Positions 1 to 7,637 are shown, numbered from the stretch's first letter. The stretch: 19,708 nucleotides of DNA from CAZVCJ01 sp964625745 (GCA_964625745.1 CAZVCJ010000073.1:1-19708); one strand, 5' to 3'. The notes: generated from the letters alone by a model not told the origin. Numbers and translations: made by a program.

Positions 1-187
1 TCCCCTTGCCCAGGTCGCAGGCGAAGTGCGAGGCCATGGCTGCGCTGCCGCCGTTACCAAAGACAAAGATCCGCTTTCCTTCGATTCGGGCCTGAGTCAG
101 GATGTCAATGGTACGAGCGATCTCAGCCTGGGGCAGGTTTTGCACAATTCGACTTATCTCATCGAAATACTTCTGGATGTGTTCCAC
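1..187 (-). CDS. SIS-domain sugar-phosphate isomerase, GmhA-like (5' part only)
   Basis: This is the N-terminal part (about 62 residues) of a gene that runs off the left edge. The translation begins VEHIQKYFDEISRIV and reaches FGNGGSAAMASHFACDLGKG, the phosphate-binding GNGGSA signature of sedoheptulose-7-phosphate isomerase-type SIS proteins. Members of the family act in the cytoplasm and isomerise or bind phosphosugars, often for heptose or nucleotide-sugar synthesis. I chose the GTG at 187 because a purine-rich GGGAAAGGA lies about 12 bases upstream and no other start fits; the N-terminal helix length matches the family. The gene has its own promoter just upstream. The exact substrate cannot be told from this fragment; a glucosamine-phosphate or other SIS protein is possible but less likely. 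Confidence 0.8.
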   Translation of the reverse strand, partial: MEHIQKYFDEISRIVQNLPQAEIARTIDILTQARIEGKRIFVFGNGGSAAMASHFACDLGKG

Positions 188-231
188 TTTTCTATTCGGT
201 CCTTTCCCAATTCGCTGTATCAGTCCTACGA

Positions 232-259
232 ATTATACCACAGACACGCCACAAAACAA
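232..259 (-). promoter_or_regulatory. Sigma-70-type promoter of the SIS gene
   Basis: Read on the minus strand, TTGTTT (254-259) is followed after 16 bases by a consensus TATAAT (232-237), which is preceded by TGG. The start codon at 187 lies about 45 bases downstream of the -10 box. The promoter starts directly after the terminator of the upstream transporter operon, as expected for an independent transcription unit. Confidence 0.65.
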
Positions 260-280
260 AAAGGGCATCCGGAGATGCCC
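250..280 (-). terminator. Rho-independent terminator of the ABC transporter operon
   Basis: On the minus strand, GGGCATC - TCCG - GATGCCC forms a 7-bp GC-rich stem with a four-base loop (263-280). It is followed directly by TTTTTGTTTT, a textbook U-tract. It lies about 115 bases beyond the stop of the distal permease gene and ends that transcription unit. Its T-tract overlaps the -35 region of the next promoter. Confidence 0.85.
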
Positions 281-306
281 CCTTCTCTCAAAACACTGCT
301 CATCGT

Positions 307-390
307 GTTATTGCGAGACGGCGCTTTTCCGCCGAAGCAATCCCCAATTGTGCATTAGGAGATTGCTTCGCCTTCGGCTCGCAATGACAC
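307..390. repeat. Imperfect inverted repeat (TTGCGAG...CTCGCAATGACA type)
   Basis: The left arm GTTATTGCGAGACGGCG...CGAAGCAATCC and the right arm GGAGATTGCTTCG...CTCGCAATGACAC are complementary with small bulges around an AT-rich centre. It fills the gap between the distal permease stop (396) and the terminator. Elements of this look are widespread dispersed palindromes in environmental bacterial genomes; copy number here would have to be searched. It codes for nothing evident. Confidence 0.65.
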
Positions 391-395
391 TACGT

Positions 396-1295
396 TCACC
401 CTTTCAGCGACCCGGCCATCAACCCGCGCATGAAGTAGCGGCCCAGGAAGATGTACACCAACAGGGTGGGCAGCGCGGTCAGGAGCGCGCCGGCCATCTG
501 CACGTTCCACTCCACGATGTAGCTGCCGGCCAGGTTATTCAGGCCGACGGTGATGGGCTGGGTGGCAGGGTTACTGGTAACCGTAGCGGCGAACAGGAAA
601 TCGTTCCAGATGGAGGTGAATTGCCAGATCATCACCACCACGAAGCCTGGAAGGGATAGCGGAAACAACACGTGACGGTAAATGCCAAAGATGTTAGCCC
701 CGTCGATCCGAGCCGCTTCGACCAGCTCCGTGGGCACGCCAGCGTAGTAGTTGCGGAAGATCAGGGTGGTGATGGGGATGCCATAGATCACGTGGGCCAA
801 GATCAAGCCCGGAATGGAGCCGTAGAACTTAACTCCAAAGAGATTTATCTTCTGGAGGGTCTGCACCAGCGGGATGAGGATGCTCTGATAGGGGATAAAC
901 ATTCCAAACAGGAGCAGAGGGAAGAGCACGTTCGAACCCCGGAACTTCCACTTGGCCAAGATGTAGCCGTTGATCGAGCCCCACATGGCTGAAATGATAG
1001 TGGCTGGAACGGTGAGGTAGACGCTGTTCATGAAGTTCACGTTGAGCCCACGGAACCCCTCCGCCTCACTGCCGAACCAGGCCTTGACATAGCTGTCAAA
1101 ATGCAGCCCTTTCGGCAGATCCCACATGCGGTGCAGATTTGCCTCGGCAAAGCTCTTCAAACCGGTGGCGATCAGGACGTACACCGGCATCAGGTAAAAG
1201 ATGGCGAAGGCAACCAGGACGGCATAGAGTACCACCCGCTGCCAACGCAACGGCGGTTTCTTGCTTCTACGCAGTTCGCGCGTTTGGGTGGTCAT
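396..1295 (-). CDS. Carbohydrate ABC transporter permease, MalG type
   Basis: This is an inner-membrane permease of the MalG/CUT1 class (299 residues), the distal of two transmembrane subunits in a sugar importer. The N-terminus MTTQTRELRRSKK is cytoplasmic and basic, followed by a first membrane helix (VVLYAVLVAFAIFYLMPVY) and several more hydrophobic segments. The EAA loop that docks the ATPase reads ELVEAARIDGANIFGIYRHV followed by LFPLSLPGF, near residues 190-220. The protein ends with the typical YFMRGLMAGSLKG. I chose ATG 1295 rather than an upstream in-frame start because it overlaps the stop of the preceding permease as ATGA, so the two are translationally coupled. No ATP-binding subunit is encoded nearby; a shared MsmX-like ATPase elsewhere is the usual solution. 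Confidence 0.92.
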   Translation of the reverse strand: MTTQTRELRRSKKPPLRWQRVVLYAVLVAFAIFYLMPVYVLIATGLKSFAEANLHRMWDLPKGLHFDSYVKAWFGSEAEGFRGLNVNFMNSVYLTVPATIISAMWGSINGYILAKWKFRGSNVLFPLLLFGMFIPYQSILIPLVQTLQKINLFGVKFYGSIPGLILAHVIYGIPITTLIFRNYYAGVPTELVEAARIDGANIFGIYRHVLFPLSLPGFVVVMIWQFTSIWNDFLFAATVTSNPATQPITVGLNNLAGSYIVEWNVQMAGALLTALPTLLVYIFLGRYFMRGLMAGSLKG

Positions 1296-2191
1296 ACTTC
1301 GGCCTCCGTGCGAGTGCTCCATACCAGGTAGGGGACGATGAGGACGGCGACCATGATCAGCAGGACGATGGCGACCGCTGCCCCCCGAGCGAAATGGTTG
1401 CCCCTGAAAGTGGTATCCCACATGTAATAGGCGGGCACGTCGGTGGCAAAGCCGATGCCAGGCCCGGTCATGGACACGATGAGGTCATAGATCTTGAGCG
1501 AGATGTGTCCCAGGACGATGACGGCGCTGAGGGTGATCGGTTGCAAGAGGGGCAGAATGATGTGCCGGACGATCTGCACCTCCGAGGCTCCATCCACCCG
1601 TGCCGCCTCGCGCAGCTCTTCGGGGATGGCGCGCAGGCCGGCCAGGTACATGGCCATGGTGTAGCCAGACATCTGCCAGGTGGCGGCAATGGCTACGGCT
1701 TTGATCCCGATATTGGGATCGGTGTACCATCCCGTCTTGAGGAAACCCAGCCCGACCATGTCGAATAGCGCATTGATCCCCGTGCTGCCCAACTCGGCGC
1801 TGCCGGGGTTGAGCAACCAGCGCCAGACCACACCGGTCACGATGAACGAAATGGACATCGGAAACAGGTAGATGCTGCGGAAGATTCCCTCGCCCCTGAT
1901 GCGTTGGTCCAGCAAGATGGCCAGCACGAACCCGATGATGAGACAGGCAATCAAGAATATTACCGTGAACACCACGGTGTTGCGCAGGTCAATCTGAAAA
2001 CGTTGATTGGCAAACAGTTTCCGATAATTGCTTAACCCGACCAGGGTGAAGTCGGGAAGGAGTTTGTCCCACTTGGTCAGCGACGAGTAGGCAGTCCAGC
2101 CGATGAAGCCGTACACAAAGATAGCGATGGCAACCACCGCTGGCGAAATCAGCAGGATTGAGACAACCCGCTCCCAATTCCAACGTCGCAT
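1292..2191 (-). CDS. Carbohydrate ABC transporter permease, MalF type
   Basis: This is the proximal permease subunit of the same importer (299 residues). It begins MRRWNWERVVSILLISPAV and carries about six hydrophobic segments. Its EAA motif reads ELREAARVDGASEVQIVRHI followed by ILPLLQPI. The long periplasmic-type loop of E. coli MalF is absent, as in most CUT1 permeases. An ATG 12 bases further upstream (2203) is in frame but has no ribosome-binding site. The ATG at 2191 is preceded by GGAGAG at good spacing, so I prefer it. The gene follows the solute-binding protein after a gap of about 235 bases that contains a strong hairpin. The 3' end overlaps the next permease by four bases. The substrate is a sugar or oligosaccharide by family, not determinable further. 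Confidence 0.92.
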   Translation of the reverse strand: MRRWNWERVVSILLISPAVVAIAIFVYGFIGWTAYSSLTKWDKLLPDFTLVGLSNYRKLFANQRFQIDLRNTVVFTVIFLIACLIIGFVLAILLDQRIRGEGIFRSIYLFPMSISFIVTGVVWRWLLNPGSAELGSTGINALFDMVGLGFLKTGWYTDPNIGIKAVAIAATWQMSGYTMAMYLAGLRAIPEELREAARVDGASEVQIVRHIILPLLQPITLSAVIVLGHISLKIYDLIVSMTGPGIGFATDVPAYYMWDTTFRGNHFARGAAVAIVLLIMVAVLIVPYLVWSTRTEAEV

Positions 2192-2294
2192 AGGTCTCTC
2201 CATAAACTACGAGGCCGGAAAACAGGGGGGCTTTGGGAGTTGGCATGAATAGCGCGCCGGAGTCCTCAACTTGTTGAGGGTGGTCGCACCGTAC

Positions 2295-2334
2295 CCCCAA
2301 CAAGACTTCGGCGAGCTCAGTCGAGCCGTTGGGG
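2295..2334. repeat. Short inverted repeat with CTTCGGCGAGCTCAG core
   Basis: CCCCAAC and GTTGGGG (7 bp, perfect) enclose CTTCGGCGAGCTCAGTCGAG, a variant of the CTTCGACnnGCTCAGG-type element that occurs many times in this window. It lies in the 236-base gap between the binding-protein and permease genes. No gene or start signal is visible in that gap. Confidence 0.5.
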
Positions 2335-2381
2335 ACTCCAACATTGTGGCCTCGCGAAATCCCAAAGAGCCAAAACGAAGG

Positions 2382-2415
2382 AGCGAGGCAGCCCAAAGGA
2401 CTGGGCTGCCTCGCT
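2382..2415 (-). terminator. Strong hairpin after the solute-binding protein gene (attenuator or partial terminator)
   Basis: A 14-bp perfect stem (2382-2395 with 2402-2415; arm AGCGAGGCAGCCCA) has a six-base loop and begins 13 bases after the binding-protein stop. On the minus strand it is followed by CCTTCGTTTT, a weak U-tract. Hairpins at this place in sugar importers commonly protect the binding-protein mRNA and reduce permease expression. Full termination is less likely, because no promoter was found ahead of the permeases. Confidence 0.7.
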
Positions 2416-2427
2416 GGTTAGCGATGC

Positions 2428-3954
2428 TTACTGGCAGACGCCAGCGTCCACGCAGGCTTGCTGCAAGCCAGCCTGTGCGGCGGCCACATCACCACTGGCG
2501 ACGAACAGGGTGAGCACGTCCTTGTAGTCTGTCAGCCACGACTCAATTGCCGCTGCGCCATGGACCATGCTGGCCACGATGGCGTCCTGGCTCCAGTCAA
2601 CCATAGCCGATTGCAGGTAGGCGTTGAACAGCGCCGGGTTGCAGTCGGTGCGGGCACAGATGGAGCCCTTCTTGGGGTTGAAGGCTTCCTGACCTTCCAG
2701 GGAGCCGCAGACCTTGAGCCAGTTGGTGGCATTCTCGGCATTGGGGGCGTTCTTGGGCATGGCAAAGCTGTCGGACAGGGCGACGAAGATGCCCTTGGTG
2801 CCCGGCGGGGACGCCCAGCCGTAGCCGGTGAAGCCCTTGGACGTGAACCAGCCGTCGGTCCAGTCGCCCATGATCATCATCCCGCCCGTGCCCGCGATCA
2901 GGAACTCGCCCGCGCTATCCCAGGTGTGAGCGGAGTGATCGGGGTTGGCATAACTGAGCATCATCTTGAAGTTTTCCAGCGCCTGGGCAACGTCTGCACC
3001 GGTCCAGGGGGTAGCGCCGGTCCACAGGCCGCTGTACTTCTCAGCGCCCAGGGTGCCGGCCAGGATGTCCTCGAAGATGTGTCCAGCTTCCCAGCCATCC
3101 TTGGTGCCCAGGACGAACGGCGTGATGCCTGCGGCCTTCAGCGCCTCGGCCACAGTCTTGAACTCATCGAAGTTGGCCGGTGGCGTCAGTCCGTTGGCCT
3201 CAAAGACCGCTTTGTTGTACCACAGCACGTTGGAGCGGTGGATGTTGACCGGAACACCCCAGTAGTGACCACCGTAAGCCTTGAGCAGCGTCAGGAGGTC
3301 CGCCGGGAAAACCGCCTCGAGTCCCTCGGAGGCATAGATGTCGTCAATGGGCTCGAGATATTGCTCGGGGGAATAGGTTTCGACCTCCAGGCCAGCGTGA
3401 AGCTGGAAGGTATCTGGCGGGTCGCCGCCGATCAGACGGGTCTTGAGTATAGCCTTGAAGTTGGTGCCCGCGCCGCCGGCCACTGTGGCATTGACGATCT
3501 CGACGTCGGGATACTTCTTCTGGTAGATATTGAACATCCCGTTGAGACCCTCGGCCTCACCTCCTGCCGTCCACCAACTGCCAACGACGAGCTGACCGCT
3601 GGCCCTCGAACCGAACAGCAGCTCAGGCTTGCTGGAGTCATAGGCCGCCATGAACGCTTCGGCATCTGCCTGGCTGGGGACCGCGAGCTTCCACCCGGGG
3701 TGGATGACGTCGGCATTTTTGATAGAGGCGAAGGTCGCGTCTTCGATGTTCTTCTGGTTGGTGGCGGCCATGATGGCTGGCCAGGCGAAGCCGGAGCCGA
3801 GGTACTTCTCGCCCAGGTCCCACAAGGTATCGCCCAGCTTGATGGTGTAGCTCAACTCCTCCTGAGCCGGTGGCGCAGCACTGGCCACGCTCAGTCCCAG
3901 GGCCAATAGCATGGCGAACACCACAACCAGATTGATGAATGTTCTCCTAAACAT
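2428..3954 (-). CDS. Sugar ABC transporter solute-binding protein with an N-terminal LysM domain
   Basis: This is a secreted substrate-binding protein of a CUT1 carbohydrate importer (508 residues). Residues 1-26 form a Sec signal peptide (basic MFRR, hydrophobic core, ASA/A cleavage region) with no lipobox cysteine. Residues 36-93 are a LysM domain: YTIKLGDTLWDLGEKYLG near the start, a middle NQKNIEDA, and IHPGWKLAVPS at the end. A short linker leads to a family-1 binding domain from about residue 113. It contains LVVGSWWTAGGEAEGLNGMF, LIGGDPPDTFQLHAG and GMMIMGDWTDGWF, resembling glucose/mannose-type binding proteins. AAGGAGG lies nine bases before the ATG. LysM binds glycan strands of peptidoglycan, so it may replace the usual lipid anchor. 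Two permease genes follow. The sugar specificity is inferred only loosely. Confidence 0.92.
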   Translation of the reverse strand: MFRRTFINLVVVFAMLLALGLSVASAAPPAQEELSYTIKLGDTLWDLGEKYLGSGFAWPAIMAATNQKNIEDATFASIKNADVIHPGWKLAVPSQADAEAFMAAYDSSKPELLFGSRASGQLVVGSWWTAGGEAEGLNGMFNIYQKKYPDVEIVNATVAGGAGTNFKAILKTRLIGGDPPDTFQLHAGLEVETYSPEQYLEPIDDIYASEGLEAVFPADLLTLLKAYGGHYWGVPVNIHRSNVLWYNKAVFEANGLTPPANFDEFKTVAEALKAAGITPFVLGTKDGWEAGHIFEDILAGTLGAEKYSGLWTGATPWTGADVAQALENFKMMLSYANPDHSAHTWDSAGEFLIAGTGGMMIMGDWTDGWFTSKGFTGYGWASPPGTKGIFVALSDSFAMPKNAPNAENATNWLKVCGSLEGQEAFNPKKGSICARTDCNPALFNAYLQSAMVDWSQDAIVASMVHGAAAIESWLTDYKDVLTLFVASGDVAAAQAGLQQACVDAGVCQ

Positions 3955-4373
3955 TTGTTAGTTCCTCCTTGGGTTTTAAGATAATTGGTCAATCCTACTT
4001 GACTAAATTTTCCCGCGATAGGCACCCCTCCTTTCAATTCGTATGGGTGCGTTTCATTTCGGTTGAGGTTAGACTTCCGAAGTCTTATCCAACTCATTTG
4101 AAACACGCCCAATTCGTATAACGTTGCCTGTGTTGCTAAAGTTCGTCGAAGGCTACAGGCTGAAGCTGGCAACAGGGTGTTGAGCGCCGGCCCTGCCCTC
4201 AACCTCACGCTCAGACGCTATCCCGCGGGCGATTTCATCTGTACTTGTGCTGCCACGCACATCAATTCCCGAACGTGCCAGACCTCTCTGCCGCCAGATA
4301 GCCGAATGTCCGCTGGATTATTGGTCAACATCATGCGTAAGGACGACTGTATCCAGGTTCACGAATCATAGAA
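3955..4373. other. Intergenic region: leader of the transporter operon
   Basis: This 419-base gap separates the lipoprotein gene from the binding-protein gene, both on the minus strand. It holds the ribosome-binding site AAGGAGG (about 3964-3970) and a large imperfect hairpin at 4045-4110. A weak candidate -10 (TATACG on the minus strand near 4116-4121) has no convincing -35. Short open frames of under 45 codons occur in 4190-4360 but lack ribosome-binding sites. I see no tRNA or recognisable riboswitch. Confidence 0.5.
4045..4110. repeat. Large imperfect palindrome centred on AGACTTCCGAAGTCT
   Basis: The left arm starts GGGTGCGTTTCATTTCGGTTG and the right arm ends CAACTCATTTGAAACACGCCC. They pair imperfectly over about 33 bases around the perfect 15-base palindrome AGACTTCCGAAGTCT (4071-4085). 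It sits 90-155 bases before the start codon of the transporter operon, inside its probable leader. The same core motif recurs in two coding regions of this window (7451-7485 and 14977-15010), so it may be a mobile repeat and not an operator. Confidence 0.6.
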
Positions 4374-5408
4374 TTATCTAGCGCAGCGGAAGCCGATGTC
4401 GTCGTTGGCCGCGGTCTCGGAGCTAGCGCTCCGCTCGGTGGTGCGCACCAAATTCTGGTCGCTGAACCAGCCACCGCCTCGGATGACGCGATATTTTTCG
4501 CCGAAGTACTGGGCCTCGCCGTCGCCGCCCGGATAGCCTGGATACGGTTGGAACCAGTCGCTCGTCCACTCGGCCACGTTGCCCGCCATGTCCATCACGC
4601 CATAGGGGCTGGCACCGGCCGGGAAGCTCCCCACAATGGTAGTCCCCCGATAGCCCGCCTCTTTGGTGTTAGCCTTGGGGTCATCTTGCTCCCCAGGCCA
4701 ATCGTTCCCCCAGGGATAGGTGCGGCCATCGGTACCCCGCGCCGCTTTCTCCCACTCAACCTCGGTAGGCAGCCGCTTCTCAGCCCACTCGCAGAAAGCA
4801 TTGGCATCGTTCCAACTAACCCTCACCACAGGATGCTTAGGCTTGTCCTTAGCATAGTACAGCCAAGACGTTTCACCTACCTTCTCCGCATCGGTAACAT
4901 AGCCTGTCTGCGTGACAAACTTCTCAAAGTCCTTGTTGGTCACCTCAAACTGGTCAATCTCAAAGGCATCTACTAAGACCGCGTGTGGCGGCCGCTCAAT
5001 CTCGTTTGCGCTCCCCATGGTGAACTCTCCAGCAGGGATGGCGACCATGGCCACCGCCACCTTTGGGGGCGGTGGAGGCGGCGTAGGTGTGTCCGTCGGC
5101 GGAGCCGGGGTTGGGGTAGGCGGCACCTTAGTAGGAACAGGTGTCTCGCCTTCCACGGTGGGGACAGGTGTGGCAGTAGGCTCAGAAGTAGCAGTAGGCT
5201 CAGAAGTAGGAGGCGGAGGGATCGGCGTATCGGTCGGCGCTGGTGGAGGCAGTTTCGGTGTGGAAGTAGGCAATATCTCGACTACAGCAGGCATTGTAGG
5301 GGTGGGTCCACCAGTCTCTGTCTCTGGAGTAGGCTCGGCAGGGGCACGCACGCAGCCAACGACCAGAGCAACGAACACCAGCATACAAATCCAAGTAAGT
5401 TTCTTCAT
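4374..5408 (-). CDS. Lipoprotein with a formylglycine-generating-enzyme-like (SUMF) domain
   Basis: This is an exported lipoprotein of 344 residues. The start MKKLTWICMLVFVALVVGC is a signal peptide with lipobox VVGC (Cys19). Residues about 23-113 are an extreme Pro/Thr-rich linker, partly made by an 18-base DNA duplication around 5170-5205. Residues about 114-344 form a complete FGE-sulfatase domain: VAMVAIPAGEFTMGS, then FEIDQFEVTN, LPTEVEWEKAARGTDGRTYP, GVMDMAGNVAEWTSDW, YRVIRGGGWFSDQNLVRTTE and GFRCAR. True formylglycine-generating enzymes have a catalytic Cys pair after the RGGS motif; here the stretch reads FSDQNLVRTTE with none. Sulfatase activation is therefore unlikely and the fold probably binds or senses something outside the cell. 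ATG 5408 has AAAGGAG nine bases upstream. An in-frame extension to 5516 lies upstream of the promoter boxes, so it is not used. Confidence 0.9.
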   Translation of the reverse strand: MKKLTWICMLVFVALVVGCVRAPAEPTPETETGGPTPTMPAVVEILPTSTPKLPPPAPTDTPIPPPPTSEPTATSEPTATPVPTVEGETPVPTKVPPTPTPAPPTDTPTPPPPPPKVAVAMVAIPAGEFTMGSANEIERPPHAVLVDAFEIDQFEVTNKDFEKFVTQTGYVTDAEKVGETSWLYYAKDKPKHPVVRVSWNDANAFCEWAEKRLPTEVEWEKAARGTDGRTYPWGNDWPGEQDDPKANTKEAGYRGTTIVGSFPAGASPYGVMDMAGNVAEWTSDWFQPYPGYPGGDGEAQYFGEKYRVIRGGGWFSDQNLVRTTERSASSETAANDDIGFRCAR

Positions 5409-5459
5409 CAGTAGCACTCCTTTCAAATCAGAGGTTGGAATAGTGGTGATTCGAACACT

Positions 5460-5488
5460 ATTATATACTCCTATTTTCGCCTTGTCAA
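5460..5488 (-). promoter_or_regulatory. Consensus sigma-70 promoter of the SUMF lipoprotein gene
   Basis: On the minus strand TTGACA (5483-5488) and TATAAT (5460-5465) are separated by exactly 17 bases: both boxes match the consensus fully. The predicted transcription start leaves a leader of about 45 bases before ATG 5408, with a good ribosome-binding site. This argues for strong, largely unregulated expression. Confidence 0.88.
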
Positions 5489-5550
5489 ATACACAAAACC
5501 CAAACTTGCTGCCCACCCCCTCGTGGGGCGAAGGTCCCTCTCGTTGGGTG

Positions 5551-5594
5551 AAGGCCTCCGACCGAGCCCCCTCACGGCTGCGGTCGGAGACCTT
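5551..5594 (-). terminator. Long hairpin after the hydantoinase-like gene
   Basis: AAGGCCTCCGACCG (5551-5564) pairs with CGGTCGGAGACCTT (5581-5594), and the inner AGCC/GGCT extends the stem to about 18 bp with one bulge. It starts 16 bases after the stop codon at 5610. There is no U-tract on the minus strand, so it is either a non-canonical terminator or 3'-end stabiliser, or a dispersed palindrome that landed there. Confidence 0.5.
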
Positions 5595-5609
5595 GCCGAT
5601 CCTGCGAGA

Positions 5610-7637
5610 CTAGCGCCGCGCCGGGCTGGGTCGTCCCACCGCCGTGAAGATCAGTTCTGTCCCCAGGTAAACCTCCTGTCCCCAGCCTGCGGCTATCTTC
5701 GCCCCACGGTCGGTGCGGGCCATCTGCACCTCCACCTGCCCCGCGCCCGCTTGACGAGCCAGCGCTTCGACACGGGCAGGCATTACCTGCCGCGCGTAGC
5801 GCACAGCCTGCTCCAGGTCTGCGAAGTCGTGCACGCCGTCGGGCAGGTGCAGGCGGAACTGCTCCCCCCCATCCAGCGAGCTGATCAGAACTCGCAATCG
5901 CTGGATGACGCCGCCGGCCACGGCCCCCACCGCGTTCGCCACCTCCGCGTGGGGCGGGATGATCAGCTCCGTGTGCAGTCGTTCGGCCACGCGGGGCATG
6001 TAGGCCCCCACCGGCGCACCGATGGCCACCAGTGGCCGCCGCAGCGTCAACTCACAGTTCAGATCACCACCCCGTGGGCCGTTGAGCGCCCGCTCCAGTA
6101 GCGCCGTCGCCGTTGGCTCCCTTTCCCAATGAGGCGAGCTGGCCTCGTCCTCCAGCACCTTGCTCACCAACTCCGTCGCCACCCGGTCTGACACCCCCCG
6201 CGCCACCTGCTCGCAAAAGACTTCGACGCCCAAGCCCACCTGGCCAGCCAGCATCTCCGCACCCAGCCGCGAGGCCCCCTCATCCCACTGCCGAAAGCGG
6301 CCCAGGACGTGCAGCGCATCCGTCGGTGTGAAGCCGGCCCGCTGCACCACGCGACGGGCCTCCAAAGCCTCGATCCGTCGCCGGAGCAGCCAGCCGTAGC
6401 GCGCCTCGCGAATCAGCGAGGTCAACGACTGCGGCCCCGCCTCCAGGCGTCGCATCAACACCAGGTCTTCGTCCGAGAGCCAATTGACGGGCCGTCCCCA
6501 CGACATCACAAACTGGGCGATCTCATCTCCCTCCTTTTGCGATGCAGCCTGGCGGCTAAGCTCATCCCCCACCTCAGGATGCTCGCTGGCCAGCAGGCAG
6601 AGGGGCACGACGCGCCTCGGGCCGATGAGCAGCCGCCCCTGGCGGTCGAAGCGCACGTGGCTATCGCCGCCCAGCCCCGTGGTGTGCACGTCCACCGCCT
6701 CGACCATCGTCCGCCAGCCACCGACCCGCGCACCCTCCGAATTGAGGCGGAGCTGGCCGTCGTTCAGCGCAGCAATGTCGGTGGTCGTGCCGCCCACGTC
6801 CACCACCCACACGCGGTGCCCTGAGTTCATCGAAGGGTCATGCCGTCCGGCCAGATGCCAGGCCCCCACCGCGCTGGCCGCTGGCCCGGAGAGGATGGTT
6901 TCGATGGGGCGCTGCATGGCCCACTCGGCCCGCACCAACGAGCCATCTCCCTTGACGACCATCAGCGGAGCGGCGATGGCCTGCTCGTCCAGCGTCTGGC
7001 GCACGGTGGCGATCAGCTCCCGCAGCAGCGGGATCAGGCGGGCGTTGAGGGCCACCGTCGTCGCCCGCCGCACAGCGTCGAGGCGAGTGGTCAACTCGTG
7101 GCCGCAGGTGACGGATAGCCCGGTCAGCTCCTCCACCAGTCTCCGCACCCGCAGCTCGTGGGTGGGGTTGCGCACCCCGAAGTATCCCGACACCGCGAAG
7201 GCTTCGACCCTGTCACCATGGTCCAGGATGGCCTCCCGCGCCGCATCCTCGTCCAGCGGCGCGACCTCGTTGCCCAGCACGTCGTGTCCGCCTTGCAGAT
7301 AGACGACGTCCTCGGTCACGAGCTCTTGCTGGAAGCCGTATTGCTCCATCAGCTCCAGGTCGTAACCGATGAGCAGCAGACAGACGGGGCTGCCCTGCCC
7401 CTCGGCGATAGCATTGGTCGCAAACGTAGTCGAGAGAGCCACCAGGTCCACAGATTTCCGAAGTCTGCCAGACTTCGGAAGTCTTTGCACGGCCGCGATA
7501 GCTTCCCCGATGCCGACGGACAGGTCGTATCTAGTGGTCAACGCCTTGGCTGACGCCAGCACCTCGCCCGTGGCGTGATCTACCAGCACGGCATCGGTAT
7601 ACGTCCCGCCCGTGTCAATCCCCAGTGCAACCGTCAT
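5610..7637 (-). CDS. Hydantoinase/oxoprolinase-family protein (HyuA-like ASKHA ATPase)
   Basis: This protein of 675 residues is close to the usual length of HyuA-type subunits. It has the N-terminal nucleotide-binding signature ALGIDTGGTYTDAVLVD, then VALSTTFATNAI, GDGSLVRAEWAMQRPIETIL followed by SGPAAS, and the second phosphate loop VVDVGGTTTDIAALNDGQ. By family it is an ATP-using cytoplasmic enzyme of the actin-like ASKHA fold. No HyuB partner is present. Its start overlaps the stop of the MetH-activation-domain gene as ATGA, so the two are coupled. The cluster context suggests a role in corrinoid metabolism over simple hydantoin cleavage. Residues about 53-62 (LPKSGRLRKS) are encoded by a palindromic repeat inserted in frame. 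RHDPSMNSGH near 6820-6840 comes from another repeat. Hydrolysis of a substrate such as a methylhydantoin remains an alternative. Confidence 0.85.
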   Translation of the reverse strand: MTVALGIDTGGTYTDAVLVDHATGEVLASAKALTTRYDLSVGIGEAIAAVQRLPKSGRLRKSVDLVALSTTFATNAIAEGQGSPVCLLLIGYDLELMEQYGFQQELVTEDVVYLQGGHDVLGNEVAPLDEDAAREAILDHGDRVEAFAVSGYFGVRNPTHELRVRRLVEELTGLSVTCGHELTTRLDAVRRATTVALNARLIPLLRELIATVRQTLDEQAIAAPLMVVKGDGSLVRAEWAMQRPIETILSGPAASAVGAWHLAGRHDPSMNSGHRVWVVDVGGTTTDIAALNDGQLRLNSEGARVGGWRTMVEAVDVHTTGLGGDSHVRFDRQGRLLIGPRRVVPLCLLASEHPEVGDELSRQAASQKEGDEIAQFVMSWGRPVNWLSDEDLVLMRRLEAGPQSLTSLIREARYGWLLRRRIEALEARRVVQRAGFTPTDALHVLGRFRQWDEGASRLGAEMLAGQVGLGVEVFCEQVARGVSDRVATELVSKVLEDEASSPHWEREPTATALLERALNGPRGGDLNCELTLRRPLVAIGAPVGAYMPRVAERLHTELIIPPHAEVANAVGAVAGGVIQRLRVLISSLDGGEQFRLHLPDGVHDFADLEQAVRYARQVMPARVEALARQAGAGQVEVQMARTDRGAKIAAGWGQEVYLGTELIFTAVGRPSPARR
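6818..6841. repeat. In-gene copy of the CCTGAG...TCGAAGG element
   Basis: GCCCTGAGTTCATCGAAGGG lies inside the hydantoinase-like gene and is read in frame as DPSMNSG between the glycine-rich SGPAAS and VVDVGG motifs. The same element type occurs at least nine times in coding sequence in this window. Confidence 0.65.
7451..7485. repeat. Double AGACTTCCGAAGTCT palindrome inside the hydantoinase-like gene
   Basis: CAGATTTCCGAAGTCTG and AGACTTCGGAAGTCTT stand two bases apart, each a 15-base palindrome and together an inverted pair. They are read on the minus strand as LPKSGRLRKS, between AIAAVQR and VDLVALSTTF, two segments that are normally closely spaced in the family. The insertion keeps the reading frame. 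Confidence 0.75.

Noticed and set aside
2458..3909. Plus-strand open frame of 483 codons opposite the binding-protein gene
   Set aside because: It mirrors a gene with signal peptide, LysM and binding-protein motifs. Its own translation has no recognisable domain or ribosome-binding site, and long antisense frames are expected in GC-rich coding DNA.
4190..4360. Small minus-strand frames of under 45 codons between the lipoprotein and transporter genes
   Set aside because: None has a ribosome-binding site or a recognisable sequence.
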